Below, one piece after another: positions 51,366 to 59,585 of a DNA stretch of 64,000 nucleotides. This DNA comes from Microbacterium immunditiarum (GTDB lineage Bacteria; Actinomycetota; Actinomycetes; Actinomycetales; Microbacteriaceae). The notes under the pieces were generated by a model. That model made no database searches. It saw nothing but the letters and a program-made list of their open reading frames with translations, and had not been told where the DNA came from. Position 1 is the first letter of the stretch. The number at the start of each line of letters is the position of its first letter. A program made the translations under genes and the position numbers. Location: contig NZ_JACCBV010000001.1 of assembly GCF_013409785.1 (NCBI RefSeq), forward strand, positions 1,922,001 to 1,986,000, in the 5' to 3' direction.

Positions 51366-52084
51366 TGCGGGGCCTTGATCATGTACCCGACGCCGCGCAC
51401 GGTGTGGATGAGTGGCTCGCGGCCGGCGTCGATCTTCTTGCGCAGGTACGAGATGTAGAGCTCGACGATGCTCGAGCGCCCGCCGAAGTCGTAGTTCCAT
51501 ACGCGGTCGAGGATCTGCGCCTTGGATACGACCCGCCGCTGATTGCGCATGAGGTACCGCAGCAGCTCGAACTCGGTCGCGGTGAGCTCGATCTCGACGC
51601 CGTCGCGGATGACCTCGTGGCTGTCCTCGTTGAGCGACAGGTCGCCCACGCGCAGGATCGGCTCGGTTCCGGCCGCGTGCGCGACGCCCGCTCGCCGCAT
51701 GAGCCCGCGCAGCCGTGCGACGACCTCTTCGAGGCTGAACGGCTTGGTGACGTAGTCGTCCCCGCCGGCGGTGAGTCCCGCGACGCGGTCGGCGACGGCG
51801 TCCTTCGCGGTGAGGAACAGCACCGGGACGTCGTCCCCGCCCTGACGCAGCCGCTGCAGCACCGACATGCCGTCGAGGTCCGGCATCATGATGTCGAGCA
51901 CCATCGCGTCGGGGTGGAACTCGCGCGCCGCCTGCAGCGCCTCGTAGCCCGATGCGGCCGCGCGCACGTCCCAGCCCTCCATGCGCAGCGCCATCGACAG
52001 CAGGTCGGTGAGCATCTGCTCGTCGTCGACCACGAGAACCCGCAGCGCGGTGCCGTCTGGGCGGTGCAGGGAAGGGGTCGTCAT
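51362..52084 (-). CDS. OmpR/PhoB-family response regulator
   Basis: 240-residue regulator. Receiver: acidic pair Asp20-Asp21, phospho-acceptor Asp64 (VLDIMMPDLDG), Lys114 (TKPF). DNA-binding winged helix: LTATEFELLRYLMRNQRRVVS and VELYISYLRKKID. Partner of the downstream kinase. GAGGGG lies close to the ATG. Three CTATG direct repeats in its promoter region (52106-52133) suggest self-regulation. Confidence 0.94.
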   Translation of the reverse strand: MTTPSLHRPDGTALRVLVVDDEQMLTDLLSMALRMEGWDVRAAASGYEALQAAREFHPDAMVLDIMMPDLDGMSVLQRLRQGGDDVPVLFLTAKDAVADRVAGLTAGGDDYVTKPFSLEEVVARLRGLMRRAGVAHAAGTEPILRVGDLSLNEDSHEVIRDGVEIELTATEFELLRYLMRNQRRVVSKAQILDRVWNYDFGGRSSIVELYISYLRKKIDAGREPLIHTVRGVGYMIKAPQ

Positions 52085-52105
52085 CCCCTCATTGTGCGCG
52101 CCAAC

Positions 52106-52133
52106 CTATGCGTTTCCTATGGAGCGAGCTATG
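52106..52133. promoter_or_regulatory. Three direct CTATG repeats in front of the response-regulator gene
   Basis: CTATG occurs at 52106-52110, 52117-52121 and 52129-52133, with 11- and 12-base periods. OmpR/PhoB regulators bind tandem half-sites with about one helical turn between them. The third repeat overlaps the stop of the epimerase gene; the first overlaps a minus-strand TAGGTT -10 candidate. Confidence 0.45.
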
Positions 52134-53133
52134 CGCCGCCTGTGAGCGCCATCGCGTGCGCGGCCATACGGTCGAACGCGGCGTCGAGGTCGTCGTCGAC
52201 CACCTGAAGCTCCGGATGCGCGTCGTAGTGCTCGACGATCCGCCGCGCACCCTCGTCGAACGTGATGGTCGTGCGGAACTCCGGCGCGAGCGCTTTGACC
52301 TTCGCGTTGTCGAACACCATCGAATGCGCCTTGTCGCCGAGAAGGCCCGGCCCGAGATCGGGCGCGAAGGCGGCCATGGTCTCGGATGCCACGTGCACGA
52401 GGTGCGGGTCGGTCACGCCCGCGGCATCCGCCAGCCATCCGTAGATCTGGTTCCATGTCGGCGCGTGGTCGCCCGTGATGTGGAAGGTCTCGCCGATCGC
52501 GTAGGGATTGGCCAGCAGCGCCGTGAAGGCGACCGCGAAGTCGGAGCTGTGGGTGAGGGTCCACAGGCTCGTGCCGTCGCCGTGCACGATGACCGGCCTG
52601 CCGGCGCGCATGCGCGCGATGTCGGTCCAGTGGCCCGACGTCGGCAGGAGGAGCTCGTCGTACGTGTGCGACGGCCGCACGATCGTGATCGGCACGCCGC
52701 GCTTGCGGTAGGCGGCCACGAGCAGGTCCTCGCACGCGATCTTGTCGCGCGAGTACTGCCAGAACGGGTTGCGCAGCGGCGTCGACTCCGTCACCGGCAG
52801 GCGCTTGGGTGGGGTGTCGTACGCGGATGCCGAGCTGATGAACACGTACTGGCCGGTGCGGCCCTCGAACAGTTCGAGGTCGGCCCGCACGTGGTCAGGC
52901 GTGAAGGCGAGGAACTCGCACACGACGTCGAAGCTCTCGTCGCCGATCGCGGACCGCACCGAAGCGGCGTCGCGCACGTCGGCGCGGAGGACCCGGATGC
53001 CGTCGGGGAGCGGCCTGCGGCCCGTCCCGCGGTTGAGGACGGTCACGTCGTGCCCGATCGCGGCTGCCCGCGCGACGCACGCCGCGCTGATCGTGCCCGT
53101 GCCGCCGATGAAGAGAATGCGTGCTTTGCTCAC
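52129..53133 (-). CDS. NAD-dependent epimerase/dehydratase family protein
   Basis: 334-residue short-chain (extended) reductase. The N-terminal dinucleotide motif is FIGGTGTISAA, near the atypical GGTxxIS form seen in isoflavone-reductase/CSP41-like members. The YxxxK catalytic pair is visible in YSRDKIACED and Ser in FISSASAYD. Substrate unknown; sugar-nucleotide or RNA-binding CSP41-like functions are possible. GTG start 6 bases from TATGGT; divergent from corA, and only 44 bases upstream of the response-regulator start on the same strand. Confidence 0.88.
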   Translation of the reverse strand: MSKARILFIGGTGTISAACVARAAAIGHDVTVLNRGTGRRPLPDGIRVLRADVRDAASVRSAIGDESFDVVCEFLAFTPDHVRADLELFEGRTGQYVFISSASAYDTPPKRLPVTESTPLRNPFWQYSRDKIACEDLLVAAYRKRGVPITIVRPSHTYDELLLPTSGHWTDIARMRAGRPVIVHGDGTSLWTLTHSSDFAVAFTALLANPYAIGETFHITGDHAPTWNQIYGWLADAAGVTDPHLVHVASETMAAFAPDLGPGLLGDKAHSMVFDNAKVKALAPEFRTTITFDEGARRIVEHYDAHPELQVVDDDLDAAFDRMAAHAMALTGGA

Positions 53134-53139
53134 GGATCG

Positions 53140-53145
53140 ACCATA
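53140..53145 (-). promoter_or_regulatory. Leaderless -10 element of the epimerase gene (TATGGT)
   Basis: On the minus strand TATGGT ends 6 bases before the GTG at 53133. Confidence 0.55.
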
Positions 53146-53164
53146 GACGTTCGGCGTGCGTGCT

Positions 53165-53170
53165 TAGGGT
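53165..53170 (+). promoter_or_regulatory. Leaderless -10 element of corA (TAGGGT)
   Basis: TAGGGT ends 6 bases before the ATG at 53177. The two opposed -10 elements here are only 19 bases apart, so the divergent transcripts may compete for polymerase. Confidence 0.55.
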
Positions 53171-53176
53171 GAGTCC

Positions 53177-54193
53177 ATGACGGTCGTCGATGTGCGGATC
53201 TTCTCCGATGGCGAACAGGTCGGACGCGGGATGTCGCCGGCCGATGCCGCGCGGGAGGCGTCGGTGCGGTCGGGGTTCGCGTGGATCGCGCTGCAGGAGC
53301 CCACCGCCGAGCAGCTCGATGAGCTCATGGGCCTGCTGAAGCTGCATCCGCTCGCCGTCAGGGACTGCCTGCGCGATCACCAGCGGGCGAAGCTGTCGGA
53401 CTACGGCGAGGATCTGTTCCTCGTCATGCAGGCGGCCACCTACCACGACGACACCGAGACGGTCGAGCTCGCCGAGGTGGACGTCTTCGCGGGCGTCGGG
53501 TACGTCGTCACCGTGGCACGCGGCCAGGACCTGCTCGACCTCGACGACCTGGCCCGCCGGATCGCGGAGCATCGGGACGCGGTCTCACGGGGGAGCCACT
53601 CGGTCGTCTGGGCGCTGTTCGAGCGCATCCTCTCGGAGTACGGCCCCGTCCTCGACGGGGTCGAGAACGACATCGACGAGATCGAGGACGAGCTGTTCGC
53701 CGACGACGTCGGCGTCTCGCGGCGCATCTTCGCATTGCAGCGAGAGGTGATCGATCTGCAGCACGCGACGGCGCCGCTCGCGGACATCTTCGACCGGCTC
53801 ACCGATGCCGAGAAGGCACGGACGGGGCGAGCGGATGCCCCCGCCCTCCGCAACCTCGGAGAGCAGGCGCGTCACGTGGCCGACCGCGTCGACGGGTTCC
53901 GCCAGACGCTCGGCACGGCGCTCGACGTGCACGCGACGCTCGTCGAGCAGCGCAACAACGAGGTGATGCGCCGCATGACCGAGTTCAACCTGGAGCAGAA
54001 CGACCAGGTGAAGAAGGTGTCGTCTTGGGCGGCGATCCTCTTCGCGCCTACGCTCGTCGGGACGGTGTACGGCATGAACTTCGACGCCATGCCGGAGCTG
54101 GCGTGGCCGTGGGGCTATCCATTCGCACTCGGGCTCATGCTCGCGACGAGCCTCACGCTGTACATCATCTTCAAGCGAAGGAACTGGCTCTAG
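53177..54193 (+). CDS. corA: CorA-type magnesium/cobalt channel
   Basis: 338-residue CorA: large cytoplasmic N-terminal domain with long coiled helices and two C-terminal membrane helices. The GMN pore signature is in TVYGMNFDAMPEL, followed by the loop ELAWPWGY and a basic end KRRNWL. Normal length. Transports Mg2+ by an electrogenic route. Confidence 0.94.
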   Translation: MTVVDVRIFSDGEQVGRGMSPADAAREASVRSGFAWIALQEPTAEQLDELMGLLKLHPLAVRDCLRDHQRAKLSDYGEDLFLVMQAATYHDDTETVELAEVDVFAGVGYVVTVARGQDLLDLDDLARRIAEHRDAVSRGSHSVVWALFERILSEYGPVLDGVENDIDEIEDELFADDVGVSRRIFALQREVIDLQHATAPLADIFDRLTDAEKARTGRADAPALRNLGEQARHVADRVDGFRQTLGTALDVHATLVEQRNNEVMRRMTEFNLEQNDQVKKVSSWAAILFAPTLVGTVYGMNFDAMPELAWPWGYPFALGLMLATSLTLYIIFKRRNWL

Positions 54194-54249
54194 CCGCGCC
54201 GCGTCATTCGCTGTGCGCGAACGGCCGGTCGCATGTCGGTGGTCGGTCC

Positions 54250-54255
54250 TATCGT
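54250..54255 (+). promoter_or_regulatory. Leaderless -10 element (TATCGT)
   Basis: TATCGT ends 7 bases before the ATG at 54263 and decides it over an upstream in-frame start at 54233. Confidence 0.5.
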
Positions 54256-54262
54256 GGCGCGC

Positions 54263-55597
54263 ATGACTCTTGAACAGCTGCGCACAGAAGTCTCCGGTGC
54301 GGTCATCACGGCGAACGACCCCGGATGGGACGACGCACGTCGCTTCCACGCCGGCATCGGCGAGCCGACGATGGTGGTCCGCGCATCGAGCGTCGACGAC
54401 GTTCGCGCCGCGGTCCGGCTCGCGAGGGCCGAACGCCTGCCCGTCATGGTCCGAAGCGGTGGCCACAGCGTGTGGGGCGGGGTGCCCGGCGGCGTGACCG
54501 TCGACCTGTCGGCCCTCTCGTCGATCACGGTCGAGGCAGACCTCGTCCGTGTCGGCGGCGGCGCGACGTGGGGCGCCGTCGCGGCCGAGCTCACGAACCA
54601 CGGCCTGGCCATCAGCTCGGGCGACACGTCGTCGGTCGGCGTGGGCGGGCTCACGCTGGGCGGCGGCATCGGCTTGATGGTGCGCGAGTGGGGCCTCGCG
54701 GTCGACCAGCTCGTCGGCGCCCAGCTCGTGACTGCGGGGGGTGACGTGGTCGAGGTCTCGGCGTCGTCGCACCCCGACCTGTTCTGGGCGCTGCGCGGCG
54801 GCGGCGGCAACTTCGGCGTCGTCACGCGCTTCGACTTCCGCGCCCACCCGCTCGACGGCGTCGTGTTCACGACGCTCGCGCTCGAAGGCGACTCTCGGCC
54901 AGTCATCCGCGTGCTGCGCGACGTCCTCGCCGACGCCCCGCGCGGGCTCACGGTCACGTTCGCGGATGTGCCCGCGATGGACCCGAACGCGCCCGCGGGC
55001 GCGTCGATCCAGGCGGTCTGGGTCGGTCGCGATGTCGATGCCGCGCGGGCGGTGCTCGCGCCGCTCATCGAGCTCGACGGAGTCACCGTCGCCGAGCTCG
55101 AGGCGCGCGACTATCCCGACATCCTCATGGACACGCCCGCGGCCGAGCCCGACCAGCCGATGCCGGGCTTCGTCGGCGGCAACACGCTCCTACGCCTGCT
55201 CGATGACGAGGCGATCGACAAGCTCGTCGCGTTCCGCGAGGCGAACCCCGCGTCCGTCGTGCTCCTGCGCTCGCTGGGGGGTGCGTACGGGGATGTGGCG
55301 CAGGTTGACACGCCGTTCCCCGCCCGAGACGCGACCTGGTTCGCGATGGCCGGCGCGTTCGACGTGCCCGGAATGCTCGACGACGCCGGCCGCGCGGCTG
55401 CTCAGGAGGCGTGGGACGCGATCGAGTCCCTCGGGCACGGTTCGTACGGCAACTTCTCCGTGTCGACCGACCCGGAGTGGGTCGCGCGCATGTATTCGCC
55501 CGAGACGATGGCGCGGCTCGCCGCGATCAAGCGCGAGTGGGATCCGCAGAACATCTTCTGCCGGACGCACAACGTCGTCCCGGCGGCGGCGGCCTGA
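54263..55597 (+). CDS. FAD-linked oxidase (berberine-bridge-enzyme / 6-hydroxynicotine-oxidase-like)
   Basis: 444-residue VAO-family flavoprotein. The PCMH FAD domain has VRSGGHSVWGG (His for covalent 8-alpha FAD attachment), GLTLGGGIGLMVREWG and LRGGGGNFGVVTRF; the C-terminal BBE motif is GSYGNFSVS and KREWDPQNIFC. The second covalent Cys of bicovalent members is not seen in the GLTLGGG segment. Substrate unknown; carbohydrates or alkaloid-like compounds are usual. Cytosolic, as no signal peptide is present. Confidence 0.9.
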   Translation: MTLEQLRTEVSGAVITANDPGWDDARRFHAGIGEPTMVVRASSVDDVRAAVRLARAERLPVMVRSGGHSVWGGVPGGVTVDLSALSSITVEADLVRVGGGATWGAVAAELTNHGLAISSGDTSSVGVGGLTLGGGIGLMVREWGLAVDQLVGAQLVTAGGDVVEVSASSHPDLFWALRGGGGNFGVVTRFDFRAHPLDGVVFTTLALEGDSRPVIRVLRDVLADAPRGLTVTFADVPAMDPNAPAGASIQAVWVGRDVDAARAVLAPLIELDGVTVAELEARDYPDILMDTPAAEPDQPMPGFVGGNTLLRLLDDEAIDKLVAFREANPASVVLLRSLGGAYGDVAQVDTPFPARDATWFAMAGAFDVPGMLDDAGRAAAQEAWDAIESLGHGSYGNFSVSTDPEWVARMYSPETMARLAAIKREWDPQNIFCRTHNVVPAAAA

Positions 55598-55612
55598 CGC
55601 ACCGGTCGTGAC

Positions 55613-55647
55613 GGTTCCGGCCCGGCCCGAGTGGTCGGGCCGGAACC
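55613..55647. terminator. Bidirectional hairpin terminator between the FAD oxidase and gnd
   Basis: GGTTCCGGCCCG (55613-55624) and CGGGCCGGAACC (55636-55647) form a perfect 12-base stem with an 11-base loop between two converging stops. Confidence 0.75.
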
Positions 55648-55660
55648 TCGACGAGCGGGA

Positions 55661-57256
55661 TCAGTGCGTGTCTTCGGCCTCGACCTCGGTGCGGTCGCCC
55701 GACCAGAGCGTGTGGAACGTGCCTTCGCGGTCGACGCGCTTGTAGGTGTGGGCGCCGAAGAAGTCCCGCTGGCCCTGCACGAGCGCGGCCGGCAGGCGGT
55801 CGGCGCGCAGGCCGTCGTAATACGCGAGCGACGACGAGAACGCGGGGGAGGGGATGCCGGCGGCCGCCGCCGTCGCGACGACGCGGCGCCACGCGGTCTG
55901 CCCGCGCGTGAGTGCGTCGACGAAGTACGGCGCGGTCAGCAGCACGGGAAGGTCGGGCTCGGCCGCGTACGCATCGGCGATGCGGTTGAGGAATTGGGCG
56001 CGGATGATGCAGCCGGCCCGCCAGATCTTCGAGACGGCGCCGAGGTCGATCGACCAGTCGTACCGCGCTGCGCCGGCGCGGATCTCGTCGAAGCCCTGCG
56101 AGTACGCGACGATCTTCGACGCGTACAGCGCGAGCCGCACCTCCTCGACGAAGGCGTCCACGTCGTCGACCGAGAACGCCTCTTCGGGGCCCGGGAGGCC
56201 GTGCGACACCGCGCGCTGCTCGGGGTGGCTCGACAGCGACCGCGCGAACACCGCCTCGGCGATGCCCGACACGGGCACCCCCAGGTCGAGCGCCGTCTGC
56301 ACGGTCCACGCGCCGGTGCCCTTCGCTCCCGCCTGGTCGAGGATCACGTCGACGAGCGGCTTGCCGGTCGCGGCGTCGACCTGTCGCAGGACCTCGGCCG
56401 TGATCTCGATGAGGTAGGACTCGAGCTCGCCTCGGTTCCACTCGGCGAAGATGTCGGCGATCTCGGCGGGCGTCTTGCCCGTGCCGCGGCGGATGAGGTC
56501 GTACGCCTCGGCGATGAGCTGCATGTCGGCGTACTCGATGCCGTTGTGGACCATCTTCACGAAGTGGCCGGCGCCGTCGTGCCCGATGTGCGTGACGCAG
56601 GGCTCGCCCTCGGCCACCGCCGCGATCGAGCGCAGGATCGGGCCGAGCGTGACCCACGACTCGTCGGGACCGCCCGGCATGAGCGAAGGACCGTGGAGGG
56701 CCCCTTCCTCGCCACCGGAGACGCCCATGCCGACGAAGTTGAATCCGCGCTCGCGCGCGGCCTTCTCGCGGCGGATCGTGTCGGTGAACAGCGAGTTGCC
56801 GCCGTCGACGATGATGTCGCCCGGCTCGAACACGCGCATGAGCTCGTCGATGACCGCGTCGGTCGCGGCGCCGGCCTTCACCATGATGATCGCGGTGCGC
56901 GGCTTCTGCAGCGACGCGGCGAACTCCTCGTACGAGTAGCCGGGCACGAAGCCCGCCTCGCGGTGCTCGGCGACGAGGGAGTCGGTCTTCTCGTGGCTGC
57001 GGTTGTACACCGCGACCGTGTTGCCCTCACGGCTCGCGAGGTTGCGCGCGAGGTTCGAGCCCATGACGGCGAGACCCACGACGCCGATGTTGGCGACTGC
57101 GGCGGCCTCGGACGGAGCCGCCTCTCCTCCTTCGGGTGCGGGACGCGCGACGTCCTGCGGCTCGGGCGCGCCTTCGTGCTCGGTCGCCGCCTCGTGCGGT
57201 GCCTGTGCGTCGTCGGTGGAGATCTGGGTGGGCTCGGCGGGGTCGTTCGAAGACAC
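55661..57256 (-). CDS. gnd: 6-phosphogluconate dehydrogenase (decarboxylating) with N-terminal extension
   Basis: Oxidises 6-phosphogluconate to ribulose 5-phosphate, giving NADPH. The catalytic core starts at residue about 54 (NIGVVGLAVMGSNLARN) and carries GVSGGEEGALHGPSLMPGG, GAGHFVKMVHNGIEY (catalytic Lys) and the C-terminal GQRDFFGAHTY. Before it lie about 53 residues rich in Ala, Pro and Glu with no counterpart in normal enzymes. The GTG is 5 bases from AGGAG, and no other in-frame start lies near the core, so the extension seems to be translated. Divergent from gntK. Confidence 0.93.
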   Translation of the reverse strand: MSSNDPAEPTQISTDDAQAPHEAATEHEGAPEPQDVARPAPEGGEAAPSEAAAVANIGVVGLAVMGSNLARNLASREGNTVAVYNRSHEKTDSLVAEHREAGFVPGYSYEEFAASLQKPRTAIIMVKAGAATDAVIDELMRVFEPGDIIVDGGNSLFTDTIRREKAARERGFNFVGMGVSGGEEGALHGPSLMPGGPDESWVTLGPILRSIAAVAEGEPCVTHIGHDGAGHFVKMVHNGIEYADMQLIAEAYDLIRRGTGKTPAEIADIFAEWNRGELESYLIEITAEVLRQVDAATGKPLVDVILDQAGAKGTGAWTVQTALDLGVPVSGIAEAVFARSLSSHPEQRAVSHGLPGPEEAFSVDDVDAFVEEVRLALYASKIVAYSQGFDEIRAGAARYDWSIDLGAVSKIWRAGCIIRAQFLNRIADAYAAEPDLPVLLTAPYFVDALTRGQTAWRRVVATAAAAGIPSPAFSSSLAYYDGLRADRLPAALVQGQRDFFGAHTYKRVDREGTFHTLWSGDRTEVEAEDTH

Positions 57257-57326
57257 GAGGGCTCCTAGAGGGGAACGGGATCGGGTTCCAGGCTAGCGGG
57301 TGAGCGCCGCGGGGCATCCGTTGGGT

Positions 57327-57332
57327 TACGGT
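57327..57332 (+). promoter_or_regulatory. Leaderless -10 element of gntK (TACGGT)
   Basis: TACGGT ends 6 bases before the ATG at 57339. Confidence 0.55.
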
Positions 57333-57338
57333 CGGTGA

Positions 57339-57829
<491 letters not shown>

Positions 57830-57845
<16 letters not shown>

Positions 57846-57952
57846 GCGGCTCGGCCGATCGACCAGATGGCGAGCACCGTGCCGATCGTGCCGACGGCGG
57901 CGATCGCGCCGACGATCCACAAGACGACGTGGGACAGGAAGCCGTATTCCAT
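57830..57952 (-). CDS. Small single-span membrane protein, 40 residues
   Basis: Short ORF on the minus strand. GGAGG lies 6 bases before the ATG at 57952. The peptide starts MEYGFLSH, has a hydrophobic segment of about 22 residues (VVLWIVGAIAAVGTIGTVLAIW) and a basic end IGRAAYRKD: one inside-positive membrane helix. Its leader holds a perfect CTCCGCG-TGA-CGCGGAG hairpin (57975-57991) and a TAGCAT -10 (58004-58009). It overlaps the gntK end convergently. No function assigned. Confidence 0.65.
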
Positions 57953-57974
57953 GGGAATCCTCCGTGCGGTGCGG

Positions 57975-57991
57975 CTCCGCGTGACGCGGAG
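57975..57991 (-). promoter_or_regulatory. Hairpin in the leader of the 40-residue protein gene
   Basis: CTCCGCG and CGCGGAG form a perfect 7-base stem with a 3-base loop, between the TAGCAT -10 (58004-58009) and the ribosome binding site. It may affect access to the GGAGG or message stability. Confidence 0.45.
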
Positions 57992-58048
57992 GTGGTCGCC
58001 TTCATGCTAGCGGGGAGCCGCTCGTCAGGGCCGCGTCGATGGCCCTGG

Positions 58049-58054
58049 TAGACT
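58049..58054 (+). promoter_or_regulatory. -10 element of rplY (TAGACT)
   Basis: TAGACT puts the transcript start near 58061, 156 bases before the rplY ATG. A TTG lies exactly at the leaderless distance (58061) and opens a 36-codon frame to TGA 58169-58171. Confidence 0.5.
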
Positions 58055-58060
58055 CGAGGA

Positions 58061-58216
58061 TTGAACTTCGGCGAGGGATGCCTCGATCCGCCCGCAGCGG
58101 CGGCAGCGGCATCCGTGATCGACGCGGTGATGCAGGCTCACGGCTTCCTCACGCGCTCGCGTTCGAGTTGAAAAGACCCCACATCTGGGCCCGTGGGCCC
58201 GCAAGGAGAATCCATC
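58061..58216 (+). promoter_or_regulatory. Long structured 5' leader of rplY
   Basis: 156 bases, much longer than any other leader in the window. GGATGCC (58077-58083) pairs with GGCATCC near 58107-58114 around an inner CCGCC/GGCGG stem, and GGGCC-CGTG-GGCCC sits directly before AAGGAG. Ribosomal-protein leaders are often autoregulatory; that this one is remains inference. Confidence 0.45.
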
Positions 58217-58873
58217 ATGTCGACCGACACCGACACCAAGGTCACGGCCGAGGTCCGCGAGAACTTCGGCAAGGGCTACGCCCGCCGGCTCCGCGCCGCA
58301 GGCAAGATCCCCGCCGTCATCTACGGCCACGGCACCGACCCCGTGCACGTCGCGCTGCCGGGCCACCAGATCTCGCTGCTCATCCGCCGCGCGAACGCGG
58401 TGCTCGAGCTCGACGTCGCGGGCAAGCAGCAGCTCGCGCTCGTGAAGGACGTGCAGAAGGACCCCGTGCACCAGATCATCGAGCACATCGACCTGCTCGT
58501 GGTCCGCAAGGGCGAGAAGGTCCAGGTCGAGGTGCCCATCGTGGTCCACGGCGAGCCGTTCCCCGGCACGATCGCCAACCTCGACGCGACGACCGTGTCG
58601 CTCGAGGTCGAGGCGACCAACATCCCCGAGCACATCGAGCTCGACGTCGAGGGCCTCGAGGAAGGCACGCACATCGTCGCCGGCGACCTGAAGCTGCCCT
58701 CGGGCGCGACCCTCGTCGCCGACCCCGAGCTGCTCATCGTGGCTGTCGCGGTGCCCGCCGCGACGATCGCCGCCGACGAGGAGATCGCCGAGGCGGACGC
58801 CGAGGTCGCGGCCGAGCAGGCCGAGGCCGCCGAGGAGGGCGCTCCCGCCGAGGAGGAGTCCGCTTCGGAGTGA
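58217..58873 (+). CDS. rplY: 50S ribosomal protein bL25 (Ctc/TL5 form)
   Basis: 218-residue long form of bL25, which binds 5S rRNA. The RNA-binding N-domain (REKFGKG-like RENFGKGYARRLRAAGKIPAVIYG) is followed by the TL5-type C-domain and an acidic Ala/Glu tail (AEQAEAAEEGAPAEEESASE). AAGGAG lies 8 bases before the ATG. Followed by two strong hairpins and pth, the usual rplY-pth order. Confidence 0.95.
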   Translation: MSTDTDTKVTAEVRENFGKGYARRLRAAGKIPAVIYGHGTDPVHVALPGHQISLLIRRANAVLELDVAGKQQLALVKDVQKDPVHQIIEHIDLLVVRKGEKVQVEVPIVVHGEPFPGTIANLDATTVSLEVEATNIPEHIELDVEGLEEGTHIVAGDLKLPSGATLVADPELLIVAVAVPAATIAADEEIAEADAEVAAEQAEAAEEGAPAEEESASE

Positions 58874-58890
58874 TCCGTCGCGCAGACGTT

Positions 58891-58926
58891 CGAAGAGGGG
58901 GTGCGGCTCGCCGCGCCCCCTCTTCG
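58891..58926 (+). terminator. Strong hairpin terminator after rplY
   Basis: CGAAGAGGGGG and GCGG pair with CCGC and CCCCCTCTTCG across a CTCG loop, with one mismatch in a 16-base stem. A second stem, CGGCGCCC/GGGCGCCG (58933-58956), follows 6 bases later. Confidence 0.8.
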
Positions 58927-58932
58927 CGCACC

Positions 58933-58956
58933 CGGCGCCCGTTCGGTCGGGCGCCG
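58933..58956 (+). terminator. Second hairpin between rplY and pth
   Basis: CGGCGCCC (58933-58940) pairs perfectly with GGGCGCCG (58949-58956), loop of 8 bases. In tandem with the preceding hairpin it should make read-through into pth rare. Confidence 0.6.
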
Positions 58957-58975
58957 ATGAGGCAGGATGTGAACC

Positions 58976-59560
58976 ATGGCTGACGCGTGGCTGGTGGTCG
59001 GACTCGGCAACCCCGGGCCGCGATTCGAGCTGACGCGGCACAACGTCGGCCAGCTCGTGCTCGACGAGCTGGCCGAGCGCCGCAGCGAGACCTTCCGAGC
59101 GCACAAGGCGAATGCTCGGGTCGCCGAGACGCGGCTGCGGCCGGGCGGCCCGAAGCTCGTCCTCGCGAAGCCGAACACGTTCATGAACGTGTCGGGCGGG
59201 GTCGTCGCCAACCTCGCGAAGTTCTACGGCATCGATCCGCAGCGCGTCGTCATCGTGCACGACGAGCTCGACATCCCGTTCGACACGATCAAGCTCAAGG
59301 CCGCCGGCGGCCACGGCGGCCACAACGGCGTACGCGATGTCGCGAAGGCACTCGGGTCGACAGCGTTCGCGCGCGTGCGCGTCGGCATCGGCCGCCCGAA
59401 CGGCCGGCAGGACCCCGCGGACTGGGTGCTCGATCCCTTCGGGCCGACAGAGCGCAGGAGCCTTCCCCTGCTGCTGTCGGATGCCGCCGACGCGGTCGAG
59501 CAGCTCGTCGGCGAAGGTCTGCTCGCGGCGCAGCAGAAGCACCACGCGCCGCGCGTCTGA
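58976..59560 (+). CDS. pth: Peptidyl-tRNA hydrolase
   Basis: Recycles peptidyl-tRNA released early from ribosomes. 194 residues: VVGLGNPGPRFELTRHNVG (catalytic His), KPNTFMNVSG, VIVHDELDIPF (catalytic Asp) and GGHGGHNGVRDV are intact. There is no clear ribosome binding site; CAGGAT lies 7 bases before the ATG, a weak leaderless pattern. Confidence 0.95.
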   Translation: MADAWLVVGLGNPGPRFELTRHNVGQLVLDELAERRSETFRAHKANARVAETRLRPGGPKLVLAKPNTFMNVSGGVVANLAKFYGIDPQRVVIVHDELDIPFDTIKLKAAGGHGGHNGVRDVAKALGSTAFARVRVGIGRPNGRQDPADWVLDPFGPTERRSLPLLLSDAADAVEQLVGEGLLAAQQKHHAPRV

Positions 59561-59585
59561 GCGCGGCCGACCCCGGTCGGGCGGC

